64,000 nt of DNA from Autumnicola patrickiae (GTDB lineage: Bacteria > Bacteroidota > Bacteroidia > Flavobacteriales > Flavobacteriaceae), in the NCBI RefSeq assembly GCF_031846525.1, contig NZ_JAVRHM010000016.1, forward strand, positions 49,635 to 113,634. Reading direction: 5' to 3'. A program made the position numbers and the translations under genes. Shown one piece after another: positions 34,277-42,299 of the stretch. Under the pieces are notes generated by a model. The model had not been told where the DNA came from. It searched no databases and saw only the letters and a list, made by a program, of their open reading frames with translations. How positions within the stretch are numbered: the stretch's first letter is position 1; each line of letters begins with the position of its first letter.

Positions 34277-36436
34277 TTATTTGCTTTCATCAACCGTCGC
34301 ATCTTTTGTGATTTCGATATCCTGAGCAACTTCCGGTCTTATAAGCGCCCAATGGAAAAGGTTATCTTCATTCCTGTCGTGGCTGCTTCCGTTGTAATGT
34401 GTCAAGGGCATGTCCTTGTAAATCGGGCGGGTGATTTCAATTACCTTATCCCAATGATCCAATGCTTTTTCCAGGTGATCCACGGCATTTTGCTTGTTTT
34501 CATCCCCGCCTTTAATCCGGTAGGTTTGAAGCGCTACGGCACCTTTCAGTTTTTCAGCAAGATGTAAACCTAAATACGACCAGGTTTTGATATCTGCCAC
34601 TTCATACATTAGAGAAGCATTATCTTCAGTATTTATATCTTCAACCAAACTTAAAGCTTTCTGAGTGTCCTCCTCGAGCATATCAATCAGAACAGGCGGA
34701 GTAATTTCATTTTCTTCAAAAGAACCTCCGGAAGCGCGTCTTTCCACATATTCGCTGACAGATACATAATCCGGATCCAGAGTAGGATGGTTGATCAACT
34801 GGTCTACCGAAATATACTGCGTGTCATCTCCAATAAGAGCCATAAAACCTTCGCCGTAAAGCGTAAAGTCCCATCGCGAATCGTAGAGGGAGGCAAGGCG
34901 CAGCTGTGTAGCCGAAGCAAGGGAATAAACCTCCAGGAGGTTGTCTCCCCGGCTGCCGTAGCGCTCATTGAATTCGGCCTGGAAAATTTTATCCGGAGTT
35001 TTGGGATTGTACAGCAATCTTCCCCAAAGCTTATAAAACAGCCACTGCCGTTCAAAAGCGTAATCCCAGTCTACCGGGGCATCTATGGCAGTGAAATAAT
35101 CTTTGGCAGGAATATAGGTTTCAGATCCTATAAAATATCCGCCGATATAGCTTTGGCTGTTCAGGGCGATATGCTCACGAATAAAATCCGGAACTCCCCA
35201 ACGCAGCGCAAAAAAATCTTCATTCCGGGCGGTGTACGTTACCTTGTATCCTTCTGGCAACGGATTATAAAAAGTATCAAACATTTCTCCTCCATGTACT
35301 TTTACCAATTCGGGAGTAGAATGTGCATGAGACCAGTTATACTTTAAATCTGCCCAGATAGGTTCCTGTATGAAATCCAGACTTGCTTCTCTTTCTATAG
35401 CATTTCGGGTCAACTGTTCCAACTCCACACTGGTTTTTCCCAAAGATTCCGAAGTACTTGAAAAGGGGATACGATGTACAAGTTTTAAATCCCTCCCCAC
35501 CTGGCGCATACCTTCAATATAAGTTTCATAGATCCAATCTTCACGTTGCTGAGGTGTCATTTCTGCCATTCCTTCGCCAAGTGTAAGGCCAAGACCGGTA
35601 AGCGTAGGATATTCCTGAAACATTTGGGTTATACTTTCCCGCGTATAGCGTTTTACAATTTCTGAAGTGTCGCCGGGAATGTAATAATTCGGATACACAT
35701 TTTCCTGAGCCACGTTATGAGCTTCGGAAAATTCCGGACTTACAAAGATGTTAAACGGAATAATATAGGTGTCGATCGCACGTTCGTCTGCCATCCGGAA
35801 GATTTCTCTGTGCAAATGTTTCCATTCTTCCATTTCTTCATCACTAAACGGACTCGCTTCCGGAAAATTCTTCGACTTGATCATAAAAACGAACGGATGA
35901 AGGTTCCATAAGGAAAGGGAATTGAAGCGGTTTTCAGCCATCATATCCAGGAAAGCTTCCCAGTATTTCACATCGCGGACAGTCTCATAATGCAGATCCA
36001 GCGCGGAACTCGGCCGGTAAGTATACCACGGAGTATTGTGCTTTATTGCCCGCAGTGCATTGTGCGGACTCTCACTACTTTTTTCTATATTCTGAAGGGA
36101 AGTGCCATTTCGCAAACTTTCAGCAACCGAAAGGCTGCCGTAGATCATCCCCCTGTTATCACCGCCATAAATCGTGATGATCTTCCCTTCCGGAATAATA
36201 GCATATGCCTCACTGCCAAGATTCACAGCATTTACGCCTATACTAATGAGGTAATCATAGCCTGTACGTTCCTCCAAAACTGAATACTCCTGCTCAACAA
36301 GAGCTTTTTTGAGCATTTCCGCAGCATATTCTGCCTGGGGAACAGCATTATCGTATAATAAATAGACATTCTGAGAAGATCCGGAATAAATACTTCCGAT
36401 AAGACATAAGGAAAGGCAGATGATTAATTTTTGCAT
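34277..36436 (-). CDS. Secreted glycoside-hydrolase-like protein with alpha-glucuronidase-type N-domain
   Basis: 719 residues with a signal peptide (about 1-21). The N-terminal 120 residues resemble the small alpha/beta domain found in GH20, GH67 and GH115 enzymes (YAAEMLKKALVEQ; GKIITIYGGDNRGMIYGSLS). A barrel-like region follows (YWEAFLDMMAENRFNSLSLW; TLTGLGLTLGEGMAEM; LVHRIPF), and then a helical C-terminal domain. Acidic residues in LTLGEGMAE and SLDFIQEPIW could be catalytic. The family is not certain; alpha-glucuronidase-related activity on a plant or algal uronan is the best guess. No SusCD lies beside it. Confidence 0.6.
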   Translation of the reverse strand: MQKLIICLSLCLIGSIYSGSSQNVYLLYDNAVPQAEYAAEMLKKALVEQEYSVLEERTGYDYLISIGVNAVNLGSEAYAIIPEGKIITIYGGDNRGMIYGSLSVAESLRNGTSLQNIEKSSESPHNALRAIKHNTPWYTYRPSSALDLHYETVRDVKYWEAFLDMMAENRFNSLSLWNLHPFVFMIKSKNFPEASPFSDEEMEEWKHLHREIFRMADERAIDTYIIPFNIFVSPEFSEAHNVAQENVYPNYYIPGDTSEIVKRYTRESITQMFQEYPTLTGLGLTLGEGMAEMTPQQREDWIYETYIEGMRQVGRDLKLVHRIPFSSTSESLGKTSVELEQLTRNAIEREASLDFIQEPIWADLKYNWSHAHSTPELVKVHGGEMFDTFYNPLPEGYKVTYTARNEDFFALRWGVPDFIREHIALNSQSYIGGYFIGSETYIPAKDYFTAIDAPVDWDYAFERQWLFYKLWGRLLYNPKTPDKIFQAEFNERYGSRGDNLLEVYSLASATQLRLASLYDSRWDFTLYGEGFMALIGDDTQYISVDQLINHPTLDPDYVSVSEYVERRASGGSFEENEITPPVLIDMLEEDTQKALSLVEDINTEDNASLMYEVADIKTWSYLGLHLAEKLKGAVALQTYRIKGGDENKQNAVDHLEKALDHWDKVIEITRPIYKDMPLTHYNGSSHDRNEDNLFHWALIRPEVAQDIEITKDATVDESK

Positions 36437-36475
36437 AATCTGTTAGCTAAGGGGTGAGGGTTTTAAAATCTGGTG

Positions 36476-36501
36476 CACGCTCAAAAATGGCAATTATCGG
36501 C
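36476..36501 (+). repeat. Dispersed 25-bp repeat, copy 6
   Basis: CGCTCAAAAATGGCAATT plus ATCGGC, upstream of the secreted glycosidase-like gene. Confidence 0.75.
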
Positions 36502-36562
36502 ATATAGAACGGGATTTGCTGAAATGCTGAAGTTGTACCAGAAATGTTTTGTAAAATTTAGT

Positions 36563-36590
36563 CGATGCTTAAAAATAGCAATTTTCGGCT
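36563..36590 (+). repeat. Dispersed 25-bp repeat, copy 7
   Basis: TCGATGCTTAAAAATAGC plus AATTTTCGGC; two changes in the core. Confidence 0.65.
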
Positions 36591-36771
36591 GATGAACAGT
36601 AGTTTGCTTATCGTTAATTGATCTTGAGCTCCTTCAGCTATTAATTTATTAATCCGATTTCTGTGTGCTAAAGTTGAATTATAGCCTTCCCTCAGATAAA
36701 AAAGTCCGCAGGATTTTCCGGGTGGGGGAGACCAGGTCCTAACATAAGGAGGATTTTAAAAGACGTTTCCC

Positions 36772-37614
36772 TCAGATTCTATCCGGCCAGATGTTGGGCA
36801 ATTCTCCACTGAAACCCATTTCAGGAAGGTCATTTATTAGGTTCATATCTGTTGCAGACAATTCAAAATCGAACAGATCTATGTTTTCTTCTATTCTTTT
36901 GGGTGAATTTGATTTTGGAATGGCAATTACATCGTGTTGAATTATCCATTTCAGACAAATCTGGGCAACAGTTTTATTGTGTTTTTTGGCAATTTCTTCC
37001 AGCACTTCATTCCCAAATACCTTTCCCCTTGCCAAAGGAGACCAGGACTCTACTACTATGTTTTGTCTTTTGCAGTATGCTACCAATTCCTTTTGCCAAT
37101 ATCCGGGATGAAATTCTATCTGGTTGATTGACGGAATGACATTGGCTGTTTCGAATAACGAGTCTAAATGTTCTTCAAAAAAATTACTTACCCCAATAGA
37201 TTTTATTTTTCCTTCAGCTTGTAATTCTTCCATTGCTCTCCACGTATCGGCATTGGTTTTTTGCCAATTATCGTAATTCTTTTCGTTAGCAGGCCAGTGG
37301 ATCAAGTATAAATCCAGATATTCCAGATCAAGTCTTTTCAGGGAGTTTTCGAGTTCCTTTTTTGTTGATTCATAACCTAAACTCTCGCGCCACAATTTGG
37401 AAGTTATAAAAAGATCCTCTCTTAAAACTCCGCTGGCTTTAATTCCTTTTCCAACAGCTTCTTCATTCTCATAAGCTGCTGCCGTATCGATTAGCGAATA
37501 ACCGCTGGATATGGCAGATTTAACTGATTCTATTCCTTCCTGCCCTGTAGCTTTGTAGGTTCCAAATCCTACAATTGGTATTTTATTTCCGTCATTTAAG
37601 GTTAGCTTTTTCAT
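36772..37614 (-). CDS. Aldo/keto reductase
   Basis: The 280-residue (beta/alpha)8 NADPH-dependent reductase has the complete catalytic tetrad D43, Y48, K73 and H106 (LIDTAAAYENE, ITSKLW, LYLIHWP). The NADP-binding IPKSNSPKRIEENI segment is near the C-terminus. It resembles 2,5-diketo-gluconate reductase-type AKRs (family 5), which reduce small carbonyls and methylglyoxal. Substrate cannot be told. Confidence 0.9.
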   Translation of the reverse strand: MKKLTLNDGNKIPIVGFGTYKATGQEGIESVKSAISSGYSLIDTAAAYENEEAVGKGIKASGVLREDLFITSKLWRESLGYESTKKELENSLKRLDLEYLDLYLIHWPANEKNYDNWQKTNADTWRAMEELQAEGKIKSIGVSNFFEEHLDSLFETANVIPSINQIEFHPGYWQKELVAYCKRQNIVVESWSPLARGKVFGNEVLEEIAKKHNKTVAQICLKWIIQHDVIAIPKSNSPKRIEENIDLFDFELSATDMNLINDLPEMGFSGELPNIWPDRI

Positions 37615-37770
37615 ATGCTTTAGTCAGTTTAAGGATTAGGTTTTTAGAATGCTTACGATTAAGTTACAAATTGGCGGAGTAGGAGCCAAAGATTTGCCCG
37701 CTTAGACCTGATTAGTTGATGAAGATAAGAATTTTCAGTCTTACGTTATTTCCTAATCAAATATGTGTTG

Positions 37771-38307
37771 CTAAAATGAGTTTTGCTGTTGCCATTCACT
37801 TTTTAAAATCGAATAAAAATCAACATTAATTTTTTCGCCATTTTTGATTTCGCATTCCCTCATGGTTCCTTCATACCGGAAGTTTATTTTCTCCAGTGCA
37901 CTTTTACACCTCGTATTTTCGCTTACAACGAAACCTTCTATACGGTTTAAATTGAGTGCAGTGAAGCCGTGCTCAAATAGCTTCGGCATTATTTCTTTGA
38001 GGATTCCTTTTCCCCAAAGCTCTTTTATAAGCCAGAGTCCGATTTCAGCTTTTTTATGTTGTTTATCTAAACCGTTAAAACCTCCGGCGCCACAAAACTG
38101 ATTATTCTGTTTATCATAAATTCCCCACCAAATTCCGGCACCTTCTTTTTTTAAATTCCGGTACCACTCCATTTGCTCTTCTGTTTCTTCTAATGTAGAG
38201 AAGTGTACATCGTAAAATCTTGTTACGTCTGGGTTGGATAGTCCTTTGTGAATATTTTCTATGTCAGACGCTTCTATTTCTTTTAATGTGTAATTTTCTG
38301 TTTCCAT
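37771..38307 (-). CDS. GNAT-family N-acetyltransferase (RimJ/RimL type)
   Basis: 178 residues with the acetyl-CoA-binding region GLWLIKELWGKGILKEIMPKL and the motif LNRIEGFVVSENTRCKSALEKINF, characteristic of ribosomal-protein-alanine-type acetyltransferases. It probably acetylates an amino-terminal or small-molecule amine; the acceptor is unknown. Confidence 0.82.
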   Translation of the reverse strand: METENYTLKEIEASDIENIHKGLSNPDVTRFYDVHFSTLEETEEQMEWYRNLKKEGAGIWWGIYDKQNNQFCGAGGFNGLDKQHKKAEIGLWLIKELWGKGILKEIMPKLFEHGFTALNLNRIEGFVVSENTRCKSALEKINFRYEGTMRECEIKNGEKINVDFYSILKSEWQQQNSF

Positions 38308-38330
38308 TTTCTATTTGCAGAATGCTTCTT

Positions 38331-38360
38331 AACCGATGCTCAAAATTGGCAATTATCGAC
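38331..38360 (+). repeat. Dispersed 25-bp repeat, copy 8
   Basis: AACCGATGCTCAAAATTGGC plus AATTATCGAC; a clear example of the CCGAT ... ATCG ends. Confidence 0.75.
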
Positions 38361-38381
38361 GTATTAACAGCGAACAATGAA

Positions 38382-39053
38382 TTATTTATTAATTATAAGC
38401 GGCAAAGCATAGCCTCCACCGAATAGTTCCACTTTCCGGTTTTGATAAGTTGCAGGTTGGTATTCGGTCATCGTGTGGAGGATTTCCAGAAGTTTCTGTT
38501 TTTGCTCCGAACTTATTTTTCCGCCGACTTTTGTTTTTAAGTTTCCACCTATATCAACGTTCAGGGTGATTATGACCTTTTCTTTTATACGTTTCAGTTC
38601 TTTGGACTTTTTTATTTCGGACTTTAAAAGTTCTATGAAATCGGGATTGATCTCCTTTTTGTTCAGAATCACTTCTACAAACTGTCCCTCCTGTTGAAAT
38701 TTGAATGATTCGTCCACGTGCCACTGAAACATCTTTTCAGAATATTCCAGCTTCCCGCAATACTGCATGATGACATCATACGAATCTATATCTCCATGTG
38801 AATAGGCTTTCTGAAATAAACTGCAGGCTTTATTATTATCGCCAAGATTTAAATGAGTTGCTCCTAAATTAAACAAGGCACCTCTTTTTGTGGAGTCAAT
38901 TTTAATGACTGATGCATATTTATCTTTAGCCGTCTGAAAGTCTGAAGCATTAAAAGCCTTATTTGCTTCAACCATTAAATTGTCAATTTCGCTTTCCTGT
39001 GCTAAAGCTGAATTGCCAAAAATCAGGATGAAGATTAGGAGAAGGTTTTTCAT
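38382..39053 (-). CDS. Secreted TPR protein with TonB-C-like C-terminus
   Basis: 223 residues with a signal peptide (about 1-18) and about two TPR units (ANKAFNASDFQTAKDKYASVI; GALFNLGATHLNLGDNNKACSLFQKA). A C-terminal domain of about 90 residues contains a TonB-C-like pattern (ITLNVDIGGNLKTKV ... YQPATYQNRKVE). A protein-protein interaction role in the periplasm is inferred. It lies directly downstream of the retron RT gene, but nothing else links the two. Confidence 0.65.
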   Translation of the reverse strand: MKNLLLIFILIFGNSALAQESEIDNLMVEANKAFNASDFQTAKDKYASVIKIDSTKRGALFNLGATHLNLGDNNKACSLFQKAYSHGDIDSYDVIMQYCGKLEYSEKMFQWHVDESFKFQQEGQFVEVILNKKEINPDFIELLKSEIKKSKELKRIKEKVIITLNVDIGGNLKTKVGGKISSEQKQKLLEILHTMTEYQPATYQNRKVELFGGGYALPLIINK

Positions 39054-39140
39054 GTTAGGTTGGTACAGCGGTTTCGAGAAGAGGTGCGGAGTAGGGACAC
39101 GGACTTGACAGTTTAACTATTTTCTTCCATAGTCTCTAAA

Positions 39141-40889
39141 TTAGGCTATTTCGCTTGAACCCAGTATTTCCGATAAACCGATGTTCGGCAAAGATTTTTT
39201 TATGTTGTTTCTAACTTCACGAAGAACATTTCTTACGTTTTTGTAATTCTTTTCTTCAATATATTTGAGTGTCAAATAATTCATCTCGTCCTTTTGCTGT
39301 CCAGGGGTTAGAATAAACTGTTTTCCTTTTTCTTTTTTCGCTTTTCTTTCCTTTCTTATTTTTTCGTATTGGATCCTTATTGCTTCTTTGTCTGTATCTA
39401 AAACTGTACATCGATGGGATTCATCATTTCTTATCTCTCTTAAATGGGTGATTTTTTGCTTGTAAGATTTATGGCGGTCAAAATAGAACTCTTTTTCAAA
39501 TAAGTATACGAGGGTATTTATATCAAAATCTCGCACTGTTTTATAATTATTTAATTGCTTAAGTCTGTTCTCCTTATTAGATTTCCTTAATTTTTTCCAT
39601 CTTTCCTGAAAGAGGGGATTATTGTGCCACATAAAATCTTTGAGATCATCTATTTCGGGAAATTTCTTCCAGTAGTAAAAGTTTAGCAGGTTTTCTATTT
39701 GATGAAATGCACCAGTACAGAAAGAAATAAATGTTTCTTCTTTCCCTTGGTCATTTTCAAATGCAATTTTTTCCATTTTTTGATTATCCTCTTCAATTTT
39801 TAACCGAACATTATCTTCTTCTATGAAGCTGTAGTCTAGAAGATTTACTAAAAAATTATAGCGAATTTGAAGATTTTGAATTACGGAATTATTTTCACCT
39901 TTTATTAATCTTAAGAACGAAATATGCCCCAATAGAACTTCTTTAAAATCGTAAAATTTCTTTTCAGGTGGTTGATGTTTCCTGAATTGGGCTATTGCGA
40001 ATGAAAAACCTCCCTTTTCCCAATTATTAATCATTGCCCTTACTTTTTGCAAATATTCTCTTTTGACATTTAATTTTGAGTTGACTACAAGTCCAGTAAC
40101 TTCTTGCCTCTGCATAGAACTCCTCACTCTGGTTTTTCTTGAATTTAGAGTAAAATTCTCGGATTTGACTATACCCTCAATTTCTTTTATAATATTTGAT
40201 TCAAAAACGTTCCAATTTGAGGAAAAACTTAAATCATCAGCATATCGGCTATACTTTATTCTATGGTCAATACAATATTTAACTATTTTCCTGTCTAGTC
40301 GTTGTGTAACAATGTTAGAAAGGATTGGACTTGTCGGAGCACCTTGTGGAAGAGAGTTTTTATAAGTACCTAAGTTGGCTATTAAAAATCCGATTGTTTC
40401 TCTGTTACTTACAAGATTAAAAGGCGGAAGTTCAAGAACTGTTTTTATTCTTCTAAATGGTATAGAAGGAAAAAAGTTTTGTAAGTCAATATTTAATAAA
40501 TAATTTTTATTTACATGAGGCAATGCATTTCTTTTAATGTCTTTTCCAAAAAGAAATCCATTTGTAGAATAATTTGAATGGCCTTCGAAAACTATCTGAA
40601 GGAGAATGTTTATTAGGCCTTGAACTCTCTTTAGCCTACCATCAGGTGATTTTATTTTTCTAGTTTCACCATTCTTTTTAGGAATATCAAACTCTTCATA
40701 TCTATTATTTTTTGTTTTGGATAAATAATAAAGATGGGGTACAGTTAATGGTTTTTGTGGATCTTTAAAAGCTCTTAGTTCTAAATAATTAAGTAAAGAA
40801 ACGAAGTCCTTTAAATTATTTATCTGATCAAACCTCTTCTTTGTATTCTCAATTAGAAGTTTATCTAAAAAGACACCAGACATATTCAC
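39141..40889 (-). CDS. Retron-type reverse transcriptase with C-terminal HEPN-like extension
   Basis: 582 residues from a GTG start; an ATG two codons on (40883) is equally possible. The RT domain (about 60-340) has D135 in NIDLQNFF, QGAPTSP at 182-188 and the catalytic YADD at 216-219. The retron-specific marks NAxxH (NALPH, 121-125) and VTG (264-266) are both present. Residues about 390-500 form a helical extension ending in IRNDESH, an Rx4H motif (R487, H492) as in HEPN ribonucleases. A basic tail follows. Retrons are anti-phage systems in which RT, a reverse-transcribed RNA and an effector cooperate; here the fused extension would be the effector (inference). A candidate msr-msd RNA lies just upstream, and attC-like cassettes lie beyond it. 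Confidence 0.85.
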   Translation of the reverse strand: MNMSGVFLDKLLIENTKKRFDQINNLKDFVSLLNYLELRAFKDPQKPLTVPHLYYLSKTKNNRYEEFDIPKKNGETRKIKSPDGRLKRVQGLINILLQIVFEGHSNYSTNGFLFGKDIKRNALPHVNKNYLLNIDLQNFFPSIPFRRIKTVLELPPFNLVSNRETIGFLIANLGTYKNSLPQGAPTSPILSNIVTQRLDRKIVKYCIDHRIKYSRYADDLSFSSNWNVFESNIIKEIEGIVKSENFTLNSRKTRVRSSMQRQEVTGLVVNSKLNVKREYLQKVRAMINNWEKGGFSFAIAQFRKHQPPEKKFYDFKEVLLGHISFLRLIKGENNSVIQNLQIRYNFLVNLLDYSFIEEDNVRLKIEEDNQKMEKIAFENDQGKEETFISFCTGAFHQIENLLNFYYWKKFPEIDDLKDFMWHNNPLFQERWKKLRKSNKENRLKQLNNYKTVRDFDINTLVYLFEKEFYFDRHKSYKQKITHLREIRNDESHRCTVLDTDKEAIRIQYEKIRKERKAKKEKGKQFILTPGQQKDEMNYLTLKYIEEKNYKNVRNVLREVRNNIKKSLPNIGLSEILGSSEIA

Positions 40890-40934
40890 TTGTGTATGAG
40901 CTTTGTTAAGTCATAATTCATAAAGTATAAATAT

Positions 40935-41048
40935 CAACTATAAAAGTGAGGGCGAGAGCATTTATAAAGAGTAAATTGTATAAAGATATAAATGTTTAGA
41001 AGAAAAAAGTTTTAAATAACTTAAATCTAATTCCTCACTTTAGAGTTT
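40935..41048 (-). ncRNA. Candidate retron msr-msd RNA
   Basis: Upstream of the RT gene, TAAAGTGAGG (41042-41033) and CCTCACTTTTA (40951-40941) are complementary and could be the a1/a2 ends. Between them are an 8-bp hairpin (CATTTATA with TATAAATG, 40959-40994, 20-nt loop) that could be the msd stem, and a smaller AAGTT/AACTT hairpin. It ends about 50 nt before the RT start. At about 110 nt it is short for a retron, and no branch guanosine could be assigned. Confidence 0.5.
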
Positions 41049-41135
41049 ACATTTCGATATCGCAATGCAGGATCAATATTTTTCTGGTGTCTTTATTTGT
41101 TTTTTCAAATCTAACGAATCTAATTTAATATATTT

Positions 41136-41264
41136 TGCCAAGCGTCCCATATAAAAACTGTGGGGGCGGGTGGGCGTGATTGTCCGCAGGACAATCCGCT
41201 TAGAAATCGACCAGAAAGTTTCGATTCGAGATAGGTTTTAGCATTGTTTTTATAGTGTTGGGCA
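41136..41264 (-). other. attC-like recombination site A
   Basis: About 129 bp. In minus orientation: GCCCAAC, then TATAAAAACAATGC, a variable middle with hairpin GATTGTCC-GCA-GGACAATC (41178-41196), then ACAGTTTTTATATGGGAC and GCTTGGC. TATAAAAAC and GTTTTTATA pair to form the stem, leaving unpaired bases on one strand only. It closes cassette 2. Confidence 0.65.
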
Positions 41265-41268
41265 CAGT

Positions 41269-41817
41269 TTATTCTTTATAAATAATTCTTTTTTCATTTT
41301 TATCAGTCGTTTGGAAGGTTTTCTTCATATCCGTTAAATTATAAAGTCCTTTCTTAACGTCATTCTCTAAAGTGAATCTCAGGTCTGAGATTTTCTGGTA
41401 ATATTCTTTTCCAATTGTCTCTATCTCTATATCCGATTTCGAATGTACTTTAATATTCAAATTAAAAAATAAAGAGTTCAATTTTTCTAATGATTTAGTT
41501 GTTTTGGGATCAATCCACAACCCGTGTACAGAAGCTAAATGTAAATTCTGTTGAAATTCAAAGAATTTTTTATCTCCGGAGCCGAAGATTATGTGATAAG
41601 GTTTTTGGTCGTCACCTAAAACTACTGTTTTTAAAAGAATTATTTGATTTTCAATTAACTCGTATGCGTTTAATCTTTTCTTCAAAATTTCTTTATAGTA
41701 ATCATTTTTAAAATCCAGGCTCTTTAATTTAACGGATGTAAAATAAGAGACAACGGCTGAAATAATTGCTGCAATAAGAGAACTTGCGAGAATTATTTTT
41801 ATGATTTCGTTTTCCAT
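41269..41817 (-). CDS. Cassette-borne membrane-anchored hypothetical protein
   Basis: 182 residues with one N-terminal transmembrane helix (about 6-26), then a soluble helical region (KEILKKRLNAYELIENQIILLKT ...). No catalytic motif or known family was recognised. Its ATG directly follows the stop of the preceding small gene, so the two are translationally coupled. Its stop is 6 bp from attC-like site A, as in integron cassettes. Confidence 0.7.
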   Translation of the reverse strand: MENEIIKIILASSLIAAIISAVVSYFTSVKLKSLDFKNDYYKEILKKRLNAYELIENQIILLKTVVLGDDQKPYHIIFGSGDKKFFEFQQNLHLASVHGLWIDPKTTKSLEKLNSLFFNLNIKVHSKSDIEIETIGKEYYQKISDLRFTLENDVKKGLYNLTDMKKTFQTTDKNEKRIIYKE

Positions 41818-42144
41818 TTAATAACTATCAGATCTCCTAAAATGACAATTCATATATAACGGTGAATTAGAGTAACTGCGATGTCGATTAAAAATTTGAC
41901 GAATTTTCATTTCACTATCCCTGGATTCTGTATCAATTTCTTTGATTACCTCGATAGCTTTTTCCAACCCGGGAATGGGAATGGAGACAGTCCGATTGTT
42001 TGTAATATTTTCATTCCCGAAATCTATTTTAAAAGCGATTCCATCTTTTGCGTTTCCAAATACATCATCTCTCTCAGAAATTACATTTCTGAGAATATTT
42101 TCATTGGCAGTTTTTATTTGTTTTTTTATTTCGCTGTTTTTCAT
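41818..42144 (-). CDS. Cassette-borne small hypothetical protein
   Basis: 108 residues, charged and soluble, with no recognised family (SIPIPGLEKAIEVIKEID in the middle; basic, aromatic end). It starts 22 bp after the GTTGGGC core of attC-like site B and is joined without a gap to the membrane-protein gene. It is probably one component of a two-gene cassette of unknown, perhaps defensive, function. Confidence 0.65.
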   Translation of the reverse strand: MKNSEIKKQIKTANENILRNVISERDDVFGNAKDGIAFKIDFGNENITNNRTVSIPIPGLEKAIEVIKEIDTESRDSEMKIRQIFNRHRSYSNSPLYMNCHFRRSDSY

Positions 42145-42164
42145 TTAATTTTTGTTTTTAATTG

Positions 42165-42294
42165 TGCCCAACGTCCCATATAAAAACTGTGCGGTTGGTA
42201 AGCTTTAATTTCTCGGGAAAACCAATCATTGCAAAAAACTACAAAATTTCGGGTCGAGACCAAACTAAGCATTGTTTTTATATTTTGTTGTCAA
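42165..42294 (-). other. attC-like recombination site B
   Basis: About 130 bp. In minus orientation it opens TGACAAC, continues ATATAAAAACAATGCTTAG and ends GCACAGTTTTTATATGGGAC plus GTTGGGC. Conserved with site A at both ends, while the middle differs. It closes cassette 1. Confidence 0.65.
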
Positions 42295-42299
42295 CTGGC

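Larger units (their letters stand above)
36437..36771. other. Intergenic region with two dispersed repeats
   Basis: No gene is supported. Repeat copies 6 and 7 lie 61 bp apart in the same orientation; the remainder shows no recognised element. Confidence 0.6.

Noticed and set aside
39054..39140. Possible attC-like site after the RT gene (GTTAGGT and GTTTAAC boxes)
   Set aside because: The boxes are in the wrong order for the array orientation, are not complementary to each other, and lack the conserved TATAAAAAC stem.
39141..40889. Group II intron RT or plain UG/Abi RT
   Set aside because: No maturase or HNH domain and no intron-like flanks, while NALPH and VTG point to a retron. A phylogeny is still needed to exclude unusual UG groups.
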